A stretch of DNA of 64,000 nucleotides from a bacterium. GTDB lineage: Bacteria > SZUA-79 > Acidulodesulfobacterales > Acidulodesulfobacteraceae. The notes beneath the pieces are model-generated. The model saw only the letters and a program-made list of their open reading frames with translations. It was not told the DNA's origin and ran no database searches. The DNA lies in assembly GCA_021777135.1 (NCBI GenBank), contig JAJYDX010000002.1, positions 92,084 to 156,083 of the forward strand, read 5' to 3'. This document shows, in pieces, positions 41,514-50,173 of this stretch; the first letter of the stretch is position 1; the number at the start of each line of letters is the position of its first letter. Made by a program: the position numbers and the translations under genes.

Positions 41514-43319
41514 ATGAATTTAGTATTGTGGTGGCATATGCACCAGCCAGACTACAGGGATATTAACGGCGAGTTTATGCTTCCATGGGTTTATCTCCAC
41601 GCGATAAAAGATTACGTAGATATGCCCCTTAACATTGCCGCGTCTTCCGGTATGAAAGCCAACATAAATATCACTCCGGTTTTAATAGACCAATGGCAGG
41701 ATTATAATTACCGCATAGAAAAAGCCCTTTTGGAACCCGATGAGGACGCAGCTATTAATATATTGCCGGACCGTTTTTTAAGACCGCTGCTCGTTAAAAA
41801 TTTAGACAACGGCGATGACGACGCGAAATTATGGATGTCGGACCATTACAGATGGGCAAATTATGAAAGGATGGTTTCCAGATTTGACGAATATAAAACG
41901 CTATACGATCTTGCATCTTCGGATGCAAGCCGCGTTTATTTAAACGATGCTTTTTATTTTGACCTTTGCGTTTGGTTTCATCTTGCATGGTGCGGCGAAT
42001 GGATAAAGAAATACGACCCGATAATTAAGCATTTTATAAATAAAGGCTTTAATTATACCTATGCGGATAGAAGGCTTCTGCTTAAAAGAATTTTAGAATG
42101 GTTGAAATACGGTATTTCTTTATATGGATTTCCAGCAGTCAAGGGGGGAGCCGCGCCTTCTTCATTTCCGGAATATCCTGATATGCTCGAAAATAGTAAA
42201 ATAAAAGAGTTGAGCGAGAAAAATAAAGGGGAATACGAAATTACGCTTTCCCCGCACTATCATCCTATAATTCCGCTGCTTCTGGACATCCATTGCGGAG
42301 GCGTGTCGGCTCAGATGACCGGCATATCTTACGAACCGTTATATATGGAAAAATATAACTACGGATTAGAGAGGGCAAAATGCCACATGGATTCTTTAGA
42401 TAAATACTATCAGTCTGTAGCAAATAAAAATAAAATTAAAGCTTTATGGCCGTCAGAAGGAGCCCTTTCTTCTGAATCGCTTGAACTTTTTAACGGATAC
42501 GGCATAAATATTTGCGCTAGCGGGGAAGAGCTTCTGTCGTCATCTTTAGGATTAGACGCCCATAAACCGGTGTTTTCCCAGGGTAAAAATATTTTGCCTC
42601 TTTATACGGTCTATAAATGGAAGGATACGGACCTTAAAATAATTTTCAGGGATTCCGGGCTTTCTGATTTAATAGGTTTTACTTACGCAAAATGGAGAGG
42701 CGACGATGCGGCCAATAACCTTATAAACAAACTCAATTCTGTTGACGACTACGACAAAGAAGCAGTTGTATCGATTATATTAGACGGAGAAAATGCCTGG
42801 GAATATTACTACGAAAACGGTTTTTACTTTTTAAACGATTTATATTCCCTAATATCTTCGTCAGTTAAAATAAATCCTCTTTTGTTAAGCGAAGTTTGCG
42901 CGAAGCCCGATGTTTCAAGATTAGTTAAGCTGGATTATATCATGCCGGGTTCATGGGTAAACGGAAATCTTAGAATGTGGGTAGGAGAAGCACAAAAAAA
43001 TAAAGCGTGGGCATTGCTTAACGATGCTAAAGACGTATTATTGGATTCAATTAAAAGCGGAAAAATGAATACAAATGACATCGGAAACGCCTTAAAAAAT
43101 CTTATGGCGGCTGAAGGTTCCGACTGGTTCTGGTGGCTAGGGGAAGACAGTCCTCTTTTTTCGCAGTCTTCCATGGAAAAAATTTTTAGGAATTTTTTAA
43201 AAAATATTTATCTAACCGCCGGAATCCCGGTTCCGGAAAAATTATTCGAATCGTTATCCTCCACAAAAAATACTATAGCCGAAATGGGTGGAATGATGAA
43301 AAGAGGTCACGAACTTTAA
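41514..43319 (+). CDS. GH57 alpha-amylase-like glycoside hydrolase
   Basis: A 601-residue GH57 enzyme. The start (LVLWWHMHQPDYRD) and GEFMLPWVYLHAIKDYVDMP are typical of the GH57 alpha-amylase/amylopullulanase-like branch. The predicted nucleophile is Glu315 (LWPSEGALS) and the acid/base Asp424 (ILDGENAWEYY). A C-terminal domain (about 460-600) contains SWVNGNLRMWVGE and GSDWFWWLGEDSP. It probably acts on alpha-glucan in glycogen or maltodextrin turnover. Weak AAGGA precedes the ATG by 13 bases. Confidence 0.85.
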   Translation: MNLVLWWHMHQPDYRDINGEFMLPWVYLHAIKDYVDMPLNIAASSGMKANINITPVLIDQWQDYNYRIEKALLEPDEDAAINILPDRFLRPLLVKNLDNGDDDAKLWMSDHYRWANYERMVSRFDEYKTLYDLASSDASRVYLNDAFYFDLCVWFHLAWCGEWIKKYDPIIKHFINKGFNYTYADRRLLLKRILEWLKYGISLYGFPAVKGGAAPSSFPEYPDMLENSKIKELSEKNKGEYEITLSPHYHPIIPLLLDIHCGGVSAQMTGISYEPLYMEKYNYGLERAKCHMDSLDKYYQSVANKNKIKALWPSEGALSSESLELFNGYGINICASGEELLSSSLGLDAHKPVFSQGKNILPLYTVYKWKDTDLKIIFRDSGLSDLIGFTYAKWRGDDAANNLINKLNSVDDYDKEAVVSIILDGENAWEYYYENGFYFLNDLYSLISSSVKINPLLLSEVCAKPDVSRLVKLDYIMPGSWVNGNLRMWVGEAQKNKAWALLNDAKDVLLDSIKSGKMNTNDIGNALKNLMAAEGSDWFWWLGEDSPLFSQSSMEKIFRNFLKNIYLTAGIPVPEKLFESLSSTKNTIAEMGGMMKRGHEL

Positions 43320-43346
43320 TATATAATAATAACTAAAATAATAAAT

Positions 43347-45536
43347 ATGACCAAATTTGTTTTAGGTTTTCACTGCCACCAGCCGGTCGGAAACTTTGAT
43401 TTTATTTTTAAGGAAGTTCATTTAAAATCATACAGTCCTCTTATAAGGGCTATGTCTTCGCTTAACGTAAAATTTTGCCTCCATGCTTCAGGCATACTTC
43501 TTGAATGGTGGGAAAAGAATGACCCCTCATTAATTAAAATTATCTCGGAAGGCGTCGAAAAAGGTTCGATAGAGATTGTCGGAGGAGGCTATTACGAGCC
43601 TATACTTGCGTCTATTCCTGGAAAAGACAGATTAAGACAGCTTGAAATGTTCAATGCGGCATTAAAAAAGCTTTTCGGAAAATATCCGTCGGGCGCATGG
43701 ATAACCGAAAGAATATGGCAGCCCGATATCATAAAAGATTTAAAGGAAGCAGGATTGAATTACGCTTTTTTGGACGATTTTCAATTTTTTCAGGCAGGAG
43801 TATCTAAAGGCGATATAGATAATATTTTCAGGACGGAATACGACGGGCGGTATCTTGACGTTTTTCCGATACACGAAAGATTAAGATATAAAATACCTTT
43901 TGCCGAACCGGAAGAATCTTTAAATGAAATAATTAATTTAAACGGCAGATGTTCTAATCTTTCGGTTATGTTTGACGACGGCGAAAAAATGGGCGGATGG
44001 CCTGATACTTACGAATGGGTTTACGGTAAAGACGGAAACAATGGATGGCTCTATAATTTTATTAACGAAGCAAAATATAATGATGATTATTCAAGCAATA
44101 TAAGCTTTGAGCTCCCATCCGATATTTTAAAAGGGGACAAGTTTGCCGATTCTTCAAGAGTTCCCGTATATCTGCCTGTTTCTAGTTACAGGGAGATGGG
44201 AGAGTGGACTCTTTCCGTAAACCAAAGACGCGAATATGAAGAAATTAAGGCGCAAAATCCTTCCGCCCCGCTAAGCGGGGGTATCTGGCATAATTTTTTA
44301 ACGAGGTATCCAGAGGCAAACCTTCACCATAAAAGAATGTTAAACCTAAGCCATAAGATAAATTATTCGGGAAAAAATTATGGCAAATACCTTGACGGAG
44401 CATTAAATGAGCTCTTCAAGTCGCAGGCTAACGATGCATATTGGCACGGCGTTTTCGGCGGCATTTACCTGCCTCATTTAAGAAGGGGAATACGCGCCGC
44501 TCTCTTGAGGTCTTATAAGCTTTATAAAGATGCCGTTAAAAAACATATTGAAAATGAACATTATGATTTTGACTCTGACGGAGAAAACGAAATACTGCTT
44601 TCAAATGACTACTGGTGCATAATATATAAGCCGTCCTCAGGTTCTTTTTCGGCGTTGGATTGCATAAAAGAAGATTTAATTCATTCATTGGGCGACGTAT
44701 TTTGCCTGCATAAAGAGTACGATATTATAAAATTAAAAGAAGACAGATTGAGAAAATCTGCAGGAGAACAAAAAAGCGGCGGGTCTAAAGACGGCGGAAA
44801 CGGAGGAGCTGAACCTCCGGCAACAATACATAAAGAGGCTAAATATCCTTCAGACCTGTGCGATGATGATTTAATAATATATAATGATGCTCTTCCCGCC
44901 TTTGAAATCTTATTTAACGATGCAAAGATTTATTTTAAGGACGAATATATAGAAGAAGACGAAAATAAAGGTTGCCTGATGATTAAAGCCGCCGGATTCA
45001 TAAAAGAAAATTCGGAACAGTGCTTCGATAAAGAGGTTAATGCAGACATTAAAAACGATAAGAATAGCAAGGCTAACAATGCGGTAGAAAAAGCATATTT
45101 AGACTTAAAAATAAACATAGGCAGGTTTCTGGATTTCTCTATTAATTCCAATATAAAAACTGCCGGAAAGCTTGACATAATTTACAGGTTTGCTTTTCCA
45201 GGCGGAAACGGTCCTGCCGTAAATATCGATATTGACGGAGATATAAAAGGATTAAACGATAATATCAAAAAAGAAGTAAAGACCGGAAACGAAAACTTTG
45301 TATATCTAAGCGATTCTTTCTGGGGCGGAAAGATAAATATTAAGGAGCTGACGGAAACGGAATTTATTAAAAAATACGATTTGTTTTTTAAGCCGATAAC
45401 TACAATTTCTCTTTCGGAAAGCGGATACGAAAGAATTTTTCAGGGCGTAGAGCTTAAATATAGTTTTAATTTACCGATAGAAGAAGATTTTAGTAGTATA
45501 ATAACTATAGATATAGAAAAGATATTTGTTTCATGA
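43347..45536 (+). CDS. GH57 4-alpha-glucanotransferase-like enzyme
   Basis: A 729-residue GH57 enzyme with DUF1925/DUF1926-type downstream domains. The catalytic barrel begins VLGFHCHQPVGNFDF. The nucleophile is Glu121 (ITERIWQPD) and the acid/base is in the Asp210-Asp211 pair (MFDDGEKMGGWP), at the positions found in Thermococcus litoralis 4-alpha-glucanotransferase. The C-terminal half is beta-rich with a charged insert near 465-485 (SAGEQKSGGSKDGGNGG). It would disproportionate maltodextrins. The alternative is an alpha-amylase of the same branch. Confidence 0.85.
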   Translation: MTKFVLGFHCHQPVGNFDFIFKEVHLKSYSPLIRAMSSLNVKFCLHASGILLEWWEKNDPSLIKIISEGVEKGSIEIVGGGYYEPILASIPGKDRLRQLEMFNAALKKLFGKYPSGAWITERIWQPDIIKDLKEAGLNYAFLDDFQFFQAGVSKGDIDNIFRTEYDGRYLDVFPIHERLRYKIPFAEPEESLNEIINLNGRCSNLSVMFDDGEKMGGWPDTYEWVYGKDGNNGWLYNFINEAKYNDDYSSNISFELPSDILKGDKFADSSRVPVYLPVSSYREMGEWTLSVNQRREYEEIKAQNPSAPLSGGIWHNFLTRYPEANLHHKRMLNLSHKINYSGKNYGKYLDGALNELFKSQANDAYWHGVFGGIYLPHLRRGIRAALLRSYKLYKDAVKKHIENEHYDFDSDGENEILLSNDYWCIIYKPSSGSFSALDCIKEDLIHSLGDVFCLHKEYDIIKLKEDRLRKSAGEQKSGGSKDGGNGGAEPPATIHKEAKYPSDLCDDDLIIYNDALPAFEILFNDAKIYFKDEYIEEDENKGCLMIKAAGFIKENSEQCFDKEVNADIKNDKNSKANNAVEKAYLDLKINIGRFLDFSINSNIKTAGKLDIIYRFAFPGGNGPAVNIDIDGDIKGLNDNIKKEVKTGNENFVYLSDSFWGGKINIKELTETEFIKKYDLFFKPITTISLSESGYERIFQGVELKYSFNLPIEEDFSSIITIDIEKIFVS

Positions 45537-45540
45537 TGGC

Positions 45541-45558
45541 TTGATTTTGCAAAATCAA
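45541..45558 (+). repeat. Perfect 18-base palindrome before glgA
   Basis: TTGATTTTGCAAAATCAA is its own reverse complement and is followed by AGATAA. It lies 4 bases after the stop of the GH57 glucanotransferase and 35 bases before glgA. The right half shares GCAAAATCAAAGA with the hairpin at 41474-41492. Confidence 0.6.
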
Positions 45559-45592
45559 AGATAATAAATTGGGATAATAACCGTCAAACGAA

Positions 45593-47185
45593 ATGAGCGA
45601 GTTTAATAATGAAATATGGTTTGTGGGGGCGGAAATGTCGCCTTTGGTTAAAGCCGGAGGGCTGGGCGACGTAATGGGAAGCCTGCCTAAAGTTTTACTG
45701 AAGTCGGGTATTAATATTAGGGTCGTTATTCCTTATTACAAAAATATAATTCCAGAAAACCTTATAGAAATAAAAGAAGTATATCCTGCCGGAAAAGTAA
45801 ATTTTGGAGAAATTCCTTTTGAATTTGGAATTAAAACCGGTTTTGCAATGGGCGATATTCCTATCGTATTGATAGAACAGAATCATTTTTTTAATAGAGA
45901 AGACGTTTATGGTTCTCATGGCGGAGTTTGCGCATACAAGGACAATCTGTGGAGGTATGCGATGTTTGCCCACGGAACCGCCTACGCCATGAAAATTTTA
46001 GGTATCCCGCTGATAGTACACGCGCATGATTGGTCTGGAGGCTTGGTTCCCGCCGTTATAAGGCAGACGCTAGGCGATAAAAAAGTTCTAATAGAAGGAA
46101 CGTCGGAAGGCATATTAAACGCAAAATTAGGCAGGCGCATAAACGCAAAAGGACTGAGACCCGCTATAGTTTTTACTATTCATAACCTTGCTTATCAAGG
46201 CGTTTACGGCATTGACGACTTTTACGATATCGGACTGGATTTCAGATATAATTCTTCTGAAGCGTTTGAACATTTCGGAACATTTAACAGCCTTAAAGGA
46301 GGAATAAAGCTTTCTGACGCAGTTACGACCGTAAGCCCGACCTATTCAAACGAAATTACTACTCCAGAGTTCGGGTTCGGATTGGACGGCGAGCTTGAAA
46401 TGTTTAAAAGAAGCGGAAGGCTTAATGGAATACTTAACGGAATAGATTTAGATTACTGGAACCCTAAAACCGACAGGCTCGTAAGCCATAATTTAAATTT
46501 AAAAGACGATAAATATACGCTTAAAGATTATAAGGCTTGGGAAAATTTTAAAGCTAAGAATAAAAAAGCGCTTTTTTCGGATATTTCTATGTCTTTAAAA
46601 ACCGGTCCGGAAGGAAAGCCATTTCCTCTTATAGGCGTAGTGAGCAGGCTTACCGAAGAAAAAGGCATAGACGAATTTTTAGATTCGCTTTTTAACTGGA
46701 AGGATTTTCCTTTTCAGGTCGTTATACTCGGAAGCGGCAGGGATAATATCGAAGATAAAGCCAATTATCTTTCTAAAATATATAGAGACAAGGTTTATGC
46801 TATTACCGGCAGTTACAACGAAACTTTATCCCACAAAATATACGCGGCGTCCGATATATTTGTCATGCCTTCTAAGTTTGAGCCTTGCGGACTGTCGCAG
46901 ATGATAGCCATGAGATACGGATGCGTTGTAGCTGCGGCTGATACAGGGGGTCTTCACGATACGGTTTCCGATATGACTGATTTAAGCGAAAAAAATCCGT
47001 CAGGCATATTAATTAAACATGCAAATCCAGACGCGGTAGCATGGGCGTTGAACGCATTATATAACTGCTATATAGAAGACGGCTCAAAATGGCACAATCT
47101 TGTGATTAACTCAGCCAATAAACACTTTGGATGGGGCGATTCCGCGAAGATTTATGAAAACCTTTATTATAATATTATAAAATAG
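45593..47185 (+). CDS. glgA: Glycogen synthase (GT5)
   Basis: Elongates alpha-1,4-glucan from ADP-glucose (or UDP-glucose). The 530-residue GT-B enzyme has the KxGGLGD nucleotide motif (Lys20 to Asp26), TIHNLAYQGVY, GILNGIDLDYWNP and the C-terminal FEPCGLSQMIAMRYGCV donor site with Glu of SKFEPCG. It completes the glucan cluster with the GH57 enzymes. glgC is not in the window, so the sugar nucleotide source is elsewhere. No Shine-Dalgarno is evident. Confidence 0.94.
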   Translation: MSEFNNEIWFVGAEMSPLVKAGGLGDVMGSLPKVLLKSGINIRVVIPYYKNIIPENLIEIKEVYPAGKVNFGEIPFEFGIKTGFAMGDIPIVLIEQNHFFNREDVYGSHGGVCAYKDNLWRYAMFAHGTAYAMKILGIPLIVHAHDWSGGLVPAVIRQTLGDKKVLIEGTSEGILNAKLGRRINAKGLRPAIVFTIHNLAYQGVYGIDDFYDIGLDFRYNSSEAFEHFGTFNSLKGGIKLSDAVTTVSPTYSNEITTPEFGFGLDGELEMFKRSGRLNGILNGIDLDYWNPKTDRLVSHNLNLKDDKYTLKDYKAWENFKAKNKKALFSDISMSLKTGPEGKPFPLIGVVSRLTEEKGIDEFLDSLFNWKDFPFQVVILGSGRDNIEDKANYLSKIYRDKVYAITGSYNETLSHKIYAASDIFVMPSKFEPCGLSQMIAMRYGCVVAAADTGGLHDTVSDMTDLSEKNPSGILIKHANPDAVAWALNALYNCYIEDGSKWHNLVINSANKHFGWGDSAKIYENLYYNIIK

Positions 47186-47195
47186 CCCATTTAAG

Positions 47196-48554
47196 ATGCT
47201 CGTATTAATTAAAATCATATCGATAATATTTTCTGCCGCAGTTTTAATTACGCTTGCCGTTAAAAAACCTGAATTAAAAAGTTTTTTTGAAAAGGCAGGT
47301 ATTTTCGGAATATTTTTATTCGCGCTTTTTATACCGCTTAAAGACGGTTTTGCTGTTTTCGGCATGGTAACCGCGGTTATATTTTTTATTGCTTATAAAA
47401 TTGCCGGACGGGATATTTCAATTGCTAAAACCGATTTTAACGTTCCATTATTTTTGTATCTCGGATTAGTTTTAGCTTCTTTTGCATGGACTTATAATAT
47501 ATTAGACAGTTTTAACGAAGGGGGCGAAATAGTTTATTTCGCACTTTTCTTTTTTGCGGCTGCCGGTTTATTGAACACTAAAAAAAGAATAAATTTTATG
47601 GTTTATACTTTTACGTTTTCAGTATGTATTGCTATAATTTACGGATTTTTTCAGGGAATATATATAAACGCGCTCCATTCCTCAGGCAGGCTTACTGGAC
47701 CGATAGGCAACTGGGTCGGTTTTCCGGTACAGGTTTCTTACGGCCTGGTAGTAATTATATCTTATTATATGCTTGATTTTAAAAGAAAAGGGGAGAGCCT
47801 GTCGGCATCCTTAACAGGTATAATTCCAGGAGTTGTGTCCGCGGTTTTTTTTGGCTTTATCATGATTCTTGGATTTTTAGATATAGCATTTGCAAAGGCG
47901 AGGTCGGCATGGCTCGGCATTATACCGGCTATTTTCGTTTTAATGTATTTCAAATCGAAAAAACTTTTTTTCATCGTATTGGCTTTGATTATTGTATTAA
48001 ATATAGGGATTTTTTCTGTTTCCAAAACTTTTAAAAGCAGAATATTTTCTATGTTTAATCCAAAAATATACAGGCTGGAACTTAAAAATCACGGAGATAT
48101 AGAAAGCCATATAGCGTTAATAGAATCGGCATGGGCTGTTTTTAAAAGATATCCTTTAACCGGAGTCGGAGTAGGAGCGTTTTCAAAATATTTCGACGAG
48201 CATAAAGGAGTCAGGTTTCCGTGGTACAAAAATCCTAAGACCGGCAGCAAACTATATGATTTATACGATAACTGGCCTGAGAACGGCTATATGCAGGCGC
48301 TTGCCGAAACAGGGATATTTGGTTTTTTTGCTCTTATGTGGCTTTTCTTCCTGGGGTTGAAAAAACCTTTTAAGCTTTTTAAAGATTCCGGCGATAAATT
48401 TAAAAGGAAAATATCCGCTATGACAGTCGGAACAAGCATAATATTTTATGCTTCGTTTGCCGGAGTATCCAATATGTCTAACGACGAACTGGCTAATCTT
48501 TGGCTTTTCTTTTTAGCTTTATTTGCGGCCGTAAATTCAATTCAGGATGCCTGA
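47196..48554 (+). CDS. O-antigen ligase / polymerase-like membrane protein
   Basis: A 452-residue polytopic protein with about 11 hydrophobic segments. A large periplasmic loop contains the Wzy_C-type pattern SAWAVFKRYPLTGVGVGAFSKYFDEH and PENGYMQALAETGIFG. By family knowledge such proteins ligate or polymerise lipid-linked glycans (WaaL/Wzy). It starts 11 bases after glgA and precedes the glycosylphosphotransferase, so both probably serve surface polysaccharide assembly. Ligase and polymerase cannot be separated by sequence. Confidence 0.82.
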   Translation: MLVLIKIISIIFSAAVLITLAVKKPELKSFFEKAGIFGIFLFALFIPLKDGFAVFGMVTAVIFFIAYKIAGRDISIAKTDFNVPLFLYLGLVLASFAWTYNILDSFNEGGEIVYFALFFFAAAGLLNTKKRINFMVYTFTFSVCIAIIYGFFQGIYINALHSSGRLTGPIGNWVGFPVQVSYGLVVIISYYMLDFKRKGESLSASLTGIIPGVVSAVFFGFIMILGFLDIAFAKARSAWLGIIPAIFVLMYFKSKKLFFIVLALIIVLNIGIFSVSKTFKSRIFSMFNPKIYRLELKNHGDIESHIALIESAWAVFKRYPLTGVGVGAFSKYFDEHKGVRFPWYKNPKTGSKLYDLYDNWPENGYMQALAETGIFGFFALMWLFFLGLKKPFKLFKDSGDKFKRKISAMTVGTSIIFYASFAGVSNMSNDELANLWLFFLALFAAVNSIQDA

Positions 48555-48588
48555 TAAAAATATAAAATTTTTAAAAAATATTTAGTAT

Positions 48589-49974
48589 ATGCTTTATCAT
48601 AGAAGTAAGATACTAGCCCAGTATCTTTATATTTTATCAGTTATTTTCGTTGCGGGAAGTTTTTTTCTCGCTTTTGCTTCGTATAATATTTTTAGTCCTT
48701 TAATCATAGGCTATAAACTTTATTCTCTAACCTATTATCTCTGGCTTTTGATTCCCGTATGTATTATATTTTATTTTCTTCTTTTCATATTCAGGATGTA
48801 TTTGAGTTTAAACACCGAGAATTTTAAATACGATATCGCCGGTCTTTTAGAAATTACCGTTATTGCCGTATTTTTGATATACGCAATTATGTTTATGTTT
48901 AAACTGACTTATATATCAAGGCTTTTCATAGGTTATTTTGCCGTTTATTCTTTTATTTCCCTGGTTCTTGCCGATTATATCGGCAGGAAGCTTATAAAAG
49001 GTTTGAAAAGGCGGGGGTATTCGGTAAGAAATATTTTGTTGGTCGCCGGAGAGGGAACTGCGGATACTGCGGCAAGCTTTAGAAAGTCTATCGAGTCTCA
49101 GGAATATCTCGGTATAAAATTAGTAAAGGAAATAAACAAGAAAGATATAGACGGTCTTATCGATTTCGTCCTTAATAATCCCGTTGACGAGGTTATATTA
49201 GACGTAAGAGCCGAAGAAATAGCCGATATTAAAGATGTAATACTGCTTTTGGAAGAAAAAGGAATTGCGGTTAAAATACCTACCCAATTTATACCGTTTA
49301 AACATTCCAAGGTTTCTTTTGAAAAAGTTGGCGGAAATTCCGTAATTTCATTTTATACGGCTCCTGAAGACGACATAAGGCTTTTGCTTAAAAGGCTTAT
49401 AGACGCAACCGGTTCTTTCGCGGCTATGGCTGTTTTTTTAATTCCCGCTTTAATTATCGCGATTTTAATAAAGATTGATTCCAAGGGCAGCGTGCTCTAT
49501 AAAAGCAAAAGAGTCGGCAAAAACGGCAGAATTTTTACCTTTTATAAGTTCAGGACAATGTATTCGGGAAGCGATGAATTAAGAGATGAACTTATAAAAG
49601 AATACAGCAATGACGGAATTGAGATAAAACTCAAAAACGACCCAAGAATTACGAATGTCGGCAGGTTTTTAAGAAAAACAAGCATGGATGAATTGCCGCA
49701 ATTTTACAATGTATTGAGGGGCGATATGAGCCTTGTCGGGCCTCGTCCTCCCATGCCTGACGAAGTCAAAAAATATTCCGTAAGACAGAGGCGCAGAATT
49801 TCCGTTAAGCCCGGCATTACCTGCCTTTGGCAGATAAGCGGAAGAAGCAGTCTTAGCTTTGAGGACAGGGTAAGGCTCGACCTGATGTATATAGACGACT
49901 GGTCTTTAAAATTAGATTTAGTAATACTTTTGAAAACCATACCCGCCGTCTTATTCGCAAAAGGAGCGCTTTAA
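48589..49974 (+). CDS. Polyprenyl-phosphate glycosylphosphotransferase
   Basis: A 461-residue membrane enzyme. Four N-terminal helices (about 10-130) are followed by a CoA-binding-like domain (about 145-265), one more helix (about 272-295) and the catalytic WbaP/PglC-type C-terminal domain with KSKRVGKNGRIFTFYKFRTM, DPRITNVGRFLRKTSMDELPQ, SLVGPRPPMP and KPGITCLWQISGR. It transfers a sugar-1-phosphate to undecaprenyl phosphate and starts a glycan chain. The donor sugar is unknown. It is the last gene before aconitase, with about 200 bases of AT-rich spacer. Confidence 0.9.
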   Translation: MLYHRSKILAQYLYILSVIFVAGSFFLAFASYNIFSPLIIGYKLYSLTYYLWLLIPVCIIFYFLLFIFRMYLSLNTENFKYDIAGLLEITVIAVFLIYAIMFMFKLTYISRLFIGYFAVYSFISLVLADYIGRKLIKGLKRRGYSVRNILLVAGEGTADTAASFRKSIESQEYLGIKLVKEINKKDIDGLIDFVLNNPVDEVILDVRAEEIADIKDVILLLEEKGIAVKIPTQFIPFKHSKVSFEKVGGNSVISFYTAPEDDIRLLLKRLIDATGSFAAMAVFLIPALIIAILIKIDSKGSVLYKSKRVGKNGRIFTFYKFRTMYSGSDELRDELIKEYSNDGIEIKLKNDPRITNVGRFLRKTSMDELPQFYNVLRGDMSLVGPRPPMPDEVKKYSVRQRRRISVKPGITCLWQISGRSSLSFEDRVRLDLMYIDDWSLKLDLVILLKTIPAVLFAKGAL

Positions 49975-50173
49975 ATTAAAAAACCTGTTTACTTTTTTAA
50001 AAAATTATATTAAAATAACCAAATATTTTAAACAGCCTTTTTGTATAATCCGTCTATAGCCGTAAGTTTATCTAAAAATCAAACGCCTGTTTAATTTTCA
50101 TTGCGTAAAATAATTATTGATAACTTTTTTCATTAATATTAATATTAATAATTAAATCGGGAGGATTTAATTT
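49975..50173. other. AT-rich intergenic region upstream of aconitase
   Basis: No gene. TGTATAATCC near 50041-50050 resembles a -10, and GGGAGG 11 bases before the ATG is the ribosome binding site. ATTAATATTAATATTAAT near 50133 is a short AT-repeat. No convincing terminator or known operator is seen. Confidence 0.35.
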
